Of a DNA stretch of 8,596 nt, positions 1-6,167 are shown one piece after another; positions within the stretch are counted from its first letter, which is position 1; each line of letters opens with the position of its first letter. The translations under genes and the position numbers were made by a program. Source of the DNA: Bacteroidales bacterium (GTDB lineage Bacteria; Bacteroidota; Bacteroidia; Bacteroidales; ML635J-15); NCBI GenBank assembly GCA_028697515.1, contig JAQVEY010000079.1, positions 1 to 8,596 on the forward strand, in the 5' to 3' direction. The notes beneath the pieces were generated by a model. It was not told where the DNA came from and did no database searches. It saw nothing but the letters and a program-made list of their open reading frames with translations.

Positions 1-267
1 CGACACGAAGGTTCTCATGTAGTTTTTGGAAATACCGGCAATCATCCTTTATTTAAACAGGAAATTTCTACAATGATAGAAGCAAAAATTGCTGTTAATA
101 CCGAAAATATTGATGTTTTTCTAAAAGAAAATATGAACATCACACTTTATTTCAGTAACGGCATCAAAAAACACAGCCTGAAACTTAGCGACACCTTGAC
201 ATATAACGGTAAAACAATTCGTAAGGAAGATTTTACAAATATCCGCACTTTGACAATGGAATTGTAG
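1..267 (+). CDS. C-terminal part of an unrecognised protein (5' end off the window)
   Basis: The reading frame is open from base 1 to a TAG stop at 265-267 and gives 88 residues, beginning RHEGSHVVFGNTGNHPLFKQ. An internal ATG at 73 could be taken as the start, but the 24 codons before it read like ordinary protein and no stop separates them, so this is more likely the tail of a longer gene. The last 40 residues alternate hydrophobic and polar residues (ITLYFSNG, LKLSDTLTYNGKTI, then IRTLTMEL), suggesting a small beta-rich C-terminal unit. No signal peptide or membrane segment is visible in this part. I do not recognise the family. The early GSH motif superficially recalls HicA toxins, but the rest does not fit. 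The gene converges with the minus-strand cluster, so it is probably functionally separate from it. Confidence is for a real coding sequence, not for any function. Confidence 0.7.
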   Translation, partial: RHEGSHVVFGNTGNHPLFKQEISTMIEAKIAVNTENIDVFLKENMNITLYFSNGIKKHSLKLSDTLTYNGKTIRKEDFTNIRTLTMEL

Positions 268-303
268 GGGATTATTTCTCTTAAAAAATCAGTATTATAT
301 TAG

Positions 304-1317
304 CTAATTATTCTGGTTTAAAAAATACTTAATTCCTATATTCACTCCAATAGAGGTAAAATCATATTCTCTTATTTCGAACCAAAAATCATCACAAGTA
401 TAGAAAGAATTGTAAATTAGTTGTGCGGGAATGTCTTCATCGTTATCTGCTGAGATCTGACTATTTTCGTCAACTGTAGTTCTATTTTCAGTAATGAACA
501 GATTAATAGGAGTATAAACCAAGGGACGATAACTTACATTGCAATTTAACTCAAGATGTTCATTGATTTTATATCCCAGATTAAGACTAAGGGTGTATGA
601 AATTATTGCTTTTTCAGGAACAGCATTATTAAAGTTGTTTTCCAATATTTCTTTGTCGGGATTAAATAAAAAAGTGGACTCATTAGTAATAGTTTGTCTA
701 TATGTATCATTGTAGCCGTTCATTATTGTTTTTCCATAAATTGCCATATCAATAGAATTAAAACTTATTCCTGATGCTACTCCAATAGTAATCCTACCAA
801 AACTATATGATGCAAATATTTCAGGGTTAATATAAAAAATGTTATACCTAAAATCTAAAGAGTATGAGTTTTCCAATGTAATATATTGATCAAAGACTTG
901 GAACCACATAAGATATGGCAAATCCGGAGAATTAATATCGTAAAATGTTTTAGATTCAAATCTTCCAATAATATTGTTTTTGTTTTTAAAATTAAGTGCG
1001 TTGCAATTTGTACCTGCCGAAAGCTGCACTCCTAAAAATCCGGTTTTATATCCCACAATTATTTCGTTAGTGATACCACTGCCGAGATGTGGTTTTATAC
1101 TAATCATTTCTTTTGATGAATTATAATATAGCATAGGATGAATATACATACTTGATGTACTTTCGTCAATAGGTAGCGGATCGATCATTAAAACCCCATT
1201 ACTATAATCTGCTAATGAAAAATCGTACCCTGTATTAAAACCTGCAAAAAACTGTGCTTGTGTTAATTGCGAAATTGTTAAAATACAAACTAATAATAAT
1301 AATTTGATTTGTTTCAT
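304..1317 (-). CDS. Predicted outer-membrane beta-barrel protein, second paralogue
   Basis: This 337-residue product begins with a Sec signal peptide: Lys at 2 and 5, a hydrophobic core at about 6-17 and a TQA|Q junction near residue 21. The mature protein starts FFAGFNTGYD. It then shows many alternating hydrophobic/aromatic strands ending in polar loops, such as EIIVGYKTGFLGVQLSAG, LSLNLGYKINEHLELNCNVS and a last strand FTSIGVNIGIKYFLNQNN. This is the pattern of a transmembrane beta-barrel with its closing strand at the C terminus. It is a paralogue of the gene just upstream (1333-2262): both have F.(A/V)GFNTGYD after the signal peptide, a (V)GYK segment followed by a G.N.NA.N strand, a (Y.P)L.(Y/F) segment and an FDFT-like closing region. 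It lacks the N-terminal NPAYAG-type motif I associate with PorP/SprF, so I do not call it that. It is the last gene of the minus-strand run, 15 bases after its paralogue. The start ATG leads directly into the signal peptide. A specific ligand or transport role cannot be inferred. Confidence 0.8.
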   Translation of the reverse strand: MKQIKLLLLVCILTISQLTQAQFFAGFNTGYDFSLADYSNGVLMIDPLPIDESTSSMYIHPMLYYNSSKEMISIKPHLGSGITNEIIVGYKTGFLGVQLSAGTNCNALNFKNKNNIIGRFESKTFYDINSPDLPYLMWFQVFDQYITLENSYSLDFRYNIFYINPEIFASYSFGRITIGVASGISFNSIDMAIYGKTIMNGYNDTYRQTITNESTFLFNPDKEILENNFNNAVPEKAIISYTLSLNLGYKINEHLELNCNVSYRPLVYTPINLFITENRTTVDENSQISADNDEDIPAQLIYNSFYTCDDFWFEIREYDFTSIGVNIGIKYFLNQNN

Positions 1318-1332
1318 AAATTAGTTTTACAA

Positions 1333-2262
1333 TTAATTCGACTCATTTCCTTTAGCCTCAAAGTTGAAATAATATTTTAACCCAACACTTATATCAAATG
1401 TCGTAAAATCAAAATATCGTGGTGTTTCTTGCCATAATTCTTCATATTCTTCGTCCATATCATAAGTTTCATTTAAATCATAAACAATTTCATCACTCAC
1501 TTTAATTTGGTAGAGCAGACTTAACTTTTCCCGATATACAGAAGAAAACATCAATGGCATATAATCAATATTAAAACCTAGATTTAATCTGTCAGAAATA
1601 TCATAAGAAACACCCATCCCCAATAGCCATGAAATTACAGGTTTATCTATTTTCAAAAGATAATTTGTTGAATTAATATAAGTTCCTGAACTGGAAGCAC
1701 TATAAAAATCACCAGTAAAATCTACGATTTGAATAATTTTTACAAAATTGAAATGAAAACCGGATTTAATTAAAAAATGAAAATCTTTTTTTCCAGTGAG
1801 ATAAGAAACCGACTGCGTAATACTCACTATATTATATTTTATGGAAGATTTCACCATATACTCAAAAGTCATAAACTCATCAAAATATGGAGAAAACAAA
1901 CGTCCAACATAGGCTGTGTCATATAAAGTATTGATTATTGGGTTATCATAATAATTAAAGGAATTTGCATCATTTAAATAATTGAGATTTATTGCGTTAA
2001 AATTGCCGCCAAGGCTTAAATCAAAAATCAATGAATTACATTTATATCCCACAGAAATGCTATTGCGAAAGCCTTCTCCAAGAGGCAAATAGATTGAAGT
2101 ATCCCTATTATAATATCTATATAGAATAAAAGGCGTTTCTTTCTGAAAAGCTTCCATCCTGTTAGCAGAAATGTCATAACCGGTGTTAAATCCTACATAG
2201 AATTGTGCCCGAAGTGTATTAAAGCTTAGGATTATCAATAATATTATTAGATACTTTTTCAT
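1333..2262 (-). CDS. Predicted outer-membrane beta-barrel protein, first paralogue
   Basis: This 309-residue product starts with a clear signal peptide: MKK, a hydrophobic run at about 4-13 and a junction LRA|Q near residue 19. The mature N terminus FYVGFNTGYD almost repeats that of the downstream gene. Later segments also correspond: NSISVGYKCNSLIFDLSLGG, a GVSYDISDRLNLGFNIDY strand pair, and a last strand region FDFTTFDISVGLKYYFNF followed by a short polar tail. The alternation of aromatic/hydrophobic and polar residues and the aromatic-rich closing strand support an outer-membrane barrel; the number of strands cannot be fixed by eye. The gene begins 8 bases after the stop of the large T9SS-secreted protein and ends 15 bases before its paralogue, so all three are probably co-transcribed. 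The pair looks like an old tandem duplication: related along their length but clearly diverged. The role is unknown; an outer-membrane partner or anchor for the upstream secreted protein is an inference from position only. Confidence 0.8.
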   Translation of the reverse strand: MKKYLIILLIILSFNTLRAQFYVGFNTGYDISANRMEAFQKETPFILYRYYNRDTSIYLPLGEGFRNSISVGYKCNSLIFDLSLGGNFNAINLNYLNDANSFNYYDNPIINTLYDTAYVGRLFSPYFDEFMTFEYMVKSSIKYNIVSITQSVSYLTGKKDFHFLIKSGFHFNFVKIIQIVDFTGDFYSASSSGTYINSTNYLLKIDKPVISWLLGMGVSYDISDRLNLGFNIDYMPLMFSSVYREKLSLLYQIKVSDEIVYDLNETYDMDEEYEELWQETPRYFDFTTFDISVGLKYYFNFEAKGNESN

Positions 2263-2270
2263 GTTTTCTT

Positions 2271-5200
2271 TTACTGTTTTGTTATTTTTAATGTTTTTTC
2301 CTCACTGTCATTGATTAGTGCTTTTAACATATATGTCCCTGGAGACAGTGTACCCAGATCAAATTCAAACTCATTTAAGCCTGCAGTTAAATCGGCTTTT
2401 GCAAGCATCTCGATAAAAGTTCCGTTATAACCGAACAAGGAGAGAATTGCTTCTGATGATTTTGATAACTCAATATATACATCAATAAAATCTCTGTATG
2501 GATTAGGCGATGCCTCGAAAGTAAGAATTATACTGTTTTGGGATTCTTCAATAATATCAGGAAGTGCACTGTAATAATAACCCCACCAATTTATTGGATA
2601 GGTAATACAATCAGCAAAACCATCTCCTGTAGCAATAAATGATTTATCTCCAGTTTTAAATCCGTCACATAATATTATTTCATTACACGCAGTATATATT
2701 CCAGAGTTAGAATTTACAAATCCGTTTACTGATGAGTTTAAAACAAAATTCCCTGATGAATAATATGGTGGATTATTTACTGCACCTGCAAATTTTGCAT
2801 CATTTTCAGCACTATTTCCATTAAATGTCGCAGTTAAATCACAGTCAACTATATCAACATCAATTTCTCCAACAGCTTTTTGGTAGTGATAACCAGCATA
2901 CCCGTATACATCTACATGAAAAACATATCTACCATAAGGTAAATAGTCCCATGTAAGTGCTGTATAATAACAATAATCATGAGGGAAATGCCAAGGTGGA
3001 TCAACAGATGAATAAGGTGATGTTCTAATTAGATTTGTATTAATATCTGATAATGGAGCACCAAATCTATATAAAAACATAACAGCAGAATTTGGATCGT
3101 AAATAGGTTGACATTGGTCGTAAGTGTTGATCGTATGATGCCAATAAAGCTCCAAAGCGCAAAAATACTTTCTCACAAGAACTCTGTTTATAGGGTTTCC
3201 CGGTTTGTAATGAGAGCAATAAATATTGATTGGGTCGAAACATGTAACATGTTGCCCTACAGGCACTTCTTTTTCTACAACATAAGGAAGACAGCCATTT
3301 TCTGATTCATAAACAGTCAATTTGACATAATAATTGCCTTCAATATTGTATGTATGTGTTACATCTACATTTGTGTTTAAACTGCACCAAATTGGATCGT
3401 CATTATACACAGGAGATGATGGTTCGCTTGCAAAATCCCAACTCCAGTAACAATTTTCACCACAATTATTTATAATAGGCTCAAAAAATATTTCTTCATT
3501 TGGATAAGGATATTCTGGGTAAAAATTAAAATCGGCAGTAAAATTACTACACGGATTTAGGTTAACAACATCAACATTACCACAATCGGTAATAAATAAT
3601 GCTTCATCCTGTCCTGTTAACTTAACTTCTACAAACGGATAATATGTACCATAATATGAATAATGTCTTATTGATTCCAAGATTGTAGGATCTTCAACAG
3701 TCTGTGTTGAAGAAGTTGTCCCATCACCGTAATAAACAGTTATATCGTAAGAGTATCCTTCCGGAACATAATCAACGTAAACAATATATTTTATCTCAGC
3801 ATCTCCGTTTAAGAAATAATCGCAACTTACAATATCATTTTCAGTGTCGTTGCCATCATGTACATAAATATAGTCTTGGTTTACAATAACGCATGATTGA
3901 TTATTAGTTCCTGTAATTGTTAAATTTACATCAAATAGTCCTTCATTGTTGTATGTTACAACCGGATTTGCAAGATTGCTTGTAGATGGAGTGCCTCCTT
4001 CAAAAAACCATTGGTAATGCATAACTTCATCATTACAATTTGCTTCAAAAATCAGTTCGTTTTCTCCTTGGTTCGCAAGGTTGACCAAAGTGGATGGCAA
4101 TACACTAATACCGCAACTAAAGTTTGCTTCAATATAAAATTTAAAATTGCCTTGATCTCCATTTGGTGTTGTTCCATCAAAATCTAATTGTTGGTTGCCA
4201 CCGCCATGTGCAACAATAAACTCAGGATTAACGGTTACCATAATCTCGCCACTTTCAACATCATTGTATGCCCAATGATATTCTATTTTTCGTGACTTAT
4301 TGGTGTTTCCTTCCTCCATAACCCAATAAACATCTGTAATAACAATACCTTCTGATGTAGTAAATGTTATAGCATCCTCAGCTCTGTGTGCATTGTCAAC
4401 AATACACCAAGTGTCAATTGTAATTAAACCAGAAGTCCTATCAGACTGAATATATTCTTGATTATAAGGAGATAGTGATTCTATTGCCGGACATAGTCTT
4501 ACAAAATTATTGGAACTGTATGTAAACTCGTCATAATGAAAAGGCATATTGGCATAGGCATCATGGGCTTCTCGATATATAGGTTTATGGGTTGTTGGGC
4601 ATTTGATTGTTCCATTCATTCTTTCTAGGAGTTCTCTGTTGTTTTTTTTAATACGACCCCAATATTCTGTGGTATTACGATAGCCAAAACATATTCCTCC
4701 AGCACAAGCATCAACCCATCCATTTGTGTGACTGTGACAAGTAGAAAGAATTGAAATTGCATTTTGGGTCTGAAGACCTGAAGCTAAATAATCTTCTGCC
4801 CATTCAGCTGTAGCAATAGCAGACCAGCACTCCGAAGTATTCCAGGAATTGTTAAAATGTTGAAATGCAATTATATTAGGATCTCCTTCCCTCCATTGAT
4901 TTATAGCATCTTGGGAATCCGAATAGATAGCAAGTATCCCAGATGGTGGTATATTCCCTGTATTATCAGGTGCTATGCCATCAAATCCATGCGACGCTAT
5001 ATATAAGAAACCAGCATTTGCTAAGCTCTTAAAATTTTCATAAGTACAGGTTCCAAAATCGTGATCATCATATGTCGGATCAGTAAAAACATTGTTGACA
5101 TTGTATACATACCCTTGATCTTTTATTGCATCTCTAACGAAGACAATTTCGTCATCCAAAAAACCAGTAAAATTATTTTCCCAAGGGTTTGGACACCAAG

Positions 5201-6137
5201 CCATAATAGTAGCACTGTGTGGTGTAGAATGTAATTCAAGGGCTTTATTTACGTCCGTATTATTTAAACTTGAAACTTGCTCAAGAATTTTAATGATGAC
5301 TGATTTATCCGTAAAACTCTCTATTATTTTTTTTGCTGAAGCTCGATTTACAACAATATTAGTTAGTGTGTCAATCTTGTTTTGTTGATTGGCACCTGAA
5401 AGTAAAATATTACAAAAATCTTTAATCTCTGTAGTTGATATTCTTGTTCTTATAAACTTAGTTTCTCTTTCATTTGAGGAGATAAATATTAACATTATGC
5501 CCTTCTTTAAATCAGAACAATATTCTTCGAAAGTGTCATTAGTGCGAGAAACTGCTTTGTTGACGTAAATAGACTCGCTATTTGGACCAAAGTTAAGGTT
5601 GTGATCTCGACCAAATGGGATCAAAGTATATATCCTTGACTCCTCATTTTTTGATGTCATTTGAAAAGTTCCAATTTGTACATCATAAGCTTTAAATGAT
5701 TTAATATTTGGTAATGACCTATAAAATTCTGCAATGCTATCACATGCTACAGAATACTCATGTTTCTCGAGATAGTAAGAACAGATAACGTTTACCAATG
5801 GTTTATTATAGGTAGTATCTCTAACTTTAAAAATATCACCTAAAGGAGAGTTTTGGTCAAGTTGGTTAAAATTGGCAATAGGTTTTTGTTTAAAATCGAA
5901 TGGGCTTACCGGTCGCTGATAGTCAAACACCAGATTGTTATTTATAAAAATCTGCATGCCTTCTCTTTTAACAATATAGGGTGGTTCGATATATTTCCCG
6001 TCAATAAAAACATGTCCTGTTTTAATTTCTTCACTTTCCATATTAAAATTACTAATACTGTCCACTTGTGAAAAAAGATTAAAACACGATGCCGTAATTA
6101 CAAAAAATGCAAAAAATATTTTAATGTGTGCTTTCAT
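2271..6137 (-). CDS. Large secreted protein: putative clan CD cysteine peptidase-like region, PKD domains and T9SS type A sorting domain
   Basis: This 1288-residue protein has a signal peptide (residues 1-24, ending LFSQ). Residues 41-75 form a compact motif, GHVFIDGKYIEPPYIVKREG then FINNNLVFDY, and about 75-305 is an unrecognised, possibly propeptide-like region. Residues 310-550 look like a clan CD (caspase/gingipain-type) cysteine peptidase. The hydrophobic strand AGFLYIASHG places His383 (codon 4989-4991) before Gly, and a second strand, AISILSTCHS, ends at Cys467 (codon 4737-4739). In known clan CD enzymes the catalytic His-Gly and Cys follow adjacent core strands in this way. Three PKD-like domains follow: about 676-760 (FEGG, then NNEGLFDVNLTI), 768-858 (YYGDGTTSS) and 864-960 (CYWSWDF, then HTYNIEGNYYVKLTV). 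Residues 965-1100 are an unrecognised aromatic-rich beta region. Residues 1146-1177 carry a GFKTGDKSFIA motif like the 'GF.A..GS.F.A' turn repeats seen near the C terminus of other Bacteroidota surface proteins. Residues 1207-1288 are a typical T9SS type A sorting domain (ASPNPYRDFIDV, L.PGTYMLK, final KITKQ). The sorting domain and PKD calls are strong; peptidase activity is an inference. Confidence 0.8.
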   Translation of the reverse strand: MKAHIKIFFAFFVITASCFNLFSQVDSISNFNMESEEIKTGHVFIDGKYIEPPYIVKREGMQIFINNNLVFDYQRPVSPFDFKQKPIANFNQLDQNSPLGDIFKVRDTTYNKPLVNVICSYYLEKHEYSVACDSIAEFYRSLPNIKSFKAYDVQIGTFQMTSKNEESRIYTLIPFGRDHNLNFGPNSESIYVNKAVSRTNDTFEEYCSDLKKGIMLIFISSNERETKFIRTRISTTEIKDFCNILLSGANQQNKIDTLTNIVVNRASAKKIIESFTDKSVIIKILEQVSSLNNTDVNKALELHSTPHSATIMAWCPNPWENNFTGFLDDEIVFVRDAIKDQGYVYNVNNVFTDPTYDDHDFGTCTYENFKSLANAGFLYIASHGFDGIAPDNTGNIPPSGILAIYSDSQDAINQWREGDPNIIAFQHFNNSWNTSECWSAIATAEWAEDYLASGLQTQNAISILSTCHSHTNGWVDACAGGICFGYRNTTEYWGRIKKNNRELLERMNGTIKCPTTHKPIYREAHDAYANMPFHYDEFTYSSNNFVRLCPAIESLSPYNQEYIQSDRTSGLITIDTWCIVDNAHRAEDAITFTTSEGIVITDVYWVMEEGNTNKSRKIEYHWAYNDVESGEIMVTVNPEFIVAHGGGNQQLDFDGTTPNGDQGNFKFYIEANFSCGISVLPSTLVNLANQGENELIFEANCNDEVMHYQWFFEGGTPSTSNLANPVVTYNNEGLFDVNLTITGTNNQSCVIVNQDYIYVHDGNDTENDIVSCDYFLNGDAEIKYIVYVDYVPEGYSYDITVYYGDGTTSSTQTVEDPTILESIRHYSYYGTYYPFVEVKLTGQDEALFITDCGNVDVVNLNPCSNFTADFNFYPEYPYPNEEIFFEPIINNCGENCYWSWDFASEPSSPVYNDDPIWCSLNTNVDVTHTYNIEGNYYVKLTVYESENGCLPYVVEKEVPVGQHVTCFDPINIYCSHYKPGNPINRVLVRKYFCALELYWHHTINTYDQCQPIYDPNSAVMFLYRFGAPLSDINTNLIRTSPYSSVDPPWHFPHDYCYYTALTWDYLPYGRYVFHVDVYGYAGYHYQKAVGEIDVDIVDCDLTATFNGNSAENDAKFAGAVNNPPYYSSGNFVLNSSVNGFVNSNSGIYTACNEIILCDGFKTGDKSFIATGDGFADCITYPINWWGYYYSALPDIIEESQNSIILTFEASPNPYRDFIDVYIELSKSSEAILSLFGYNGTFIEMLAKADLTAGLNEFEFDLGTLSPGTYMLKALINDSEEKTLKITKQ

Positions 6138-6167
6138 AATATTGATAATTACAAATTTAACAATTAT
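6138..6167 (-). promoter_or_regulatory. Possible internal promoter upstream of the T9SS-secreted protein gene
   Basis: The 30-base gap between the fibre gene and the large secreted-protein gene is almost entirely A and T. On the minus strand it contains TAAATTTG (plus-strand 6152-6159), matching the Bacteroidota -7 consensus TAnnTTTG. I do not see a convincing TTG-type -33 element at the right distance, and such matches arise easily by chance in AT-rich DNA. No clear Shine-Dalgarno sequence precedes the ATG, which is usual in this phylum. Confidence 0.2.

Noticed and set aside
1..267. HicA-type toxin, suggested by the early GSH motif
   Set aside because: Apart from the R..GSH segment there is no HicA-like continuation, the protein extends some 50 residues too far, and no HicB-like gene follows.
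268..303. Transcription terminator between the convergent genes
   Set aside because: The only symmetry is a 10-base palindrome (299-308) with no loop and a weak AT stem. It does not look like a rho-independent terminator.
3108..3305. Plus-strand open frame of 65 codons inside the large secreted-protein gene
   Set aside because: It lies wholly antisense to a strongly supported coding region, is rich in rare-looking composition and shows no domain or signal. It is a shadow frame.
3704..3889. Plus-strand open frame of 61 codons opposite the second PKD region
   Set aside because: It is antisense to a PKD-encoding stretch, with a low-complexity His/Arg/Gln-rich translation typical of a shadow frame.
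5327..5334. Run of eight T (and a similar run near 4642-4649) as possible phase-variation tracts
   Set aside because: Runs of this length are expected in AT-rich coding DNA, they sit well inside the gene, and there is no promoter or repeat context suggesting switching.
5853..6071. Plus-strand open frame of 72 codons opposite the signal peptide and N-terminal motif
   Set aside because: It is the complement of a well-supported start region. The apparent hydrophobic stretches come from the AT-rich antisense strand.
6066..6137. Possible lipoprotein signal in the large protein (TASC at residues 15-18)
   Set aside because: The expected Leu at -3 and a standard lipobox are missing, and the hydrophobic core continues to a better cleavage site at FSQ. 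T9SS cargo normally uses a type I signal peptide.
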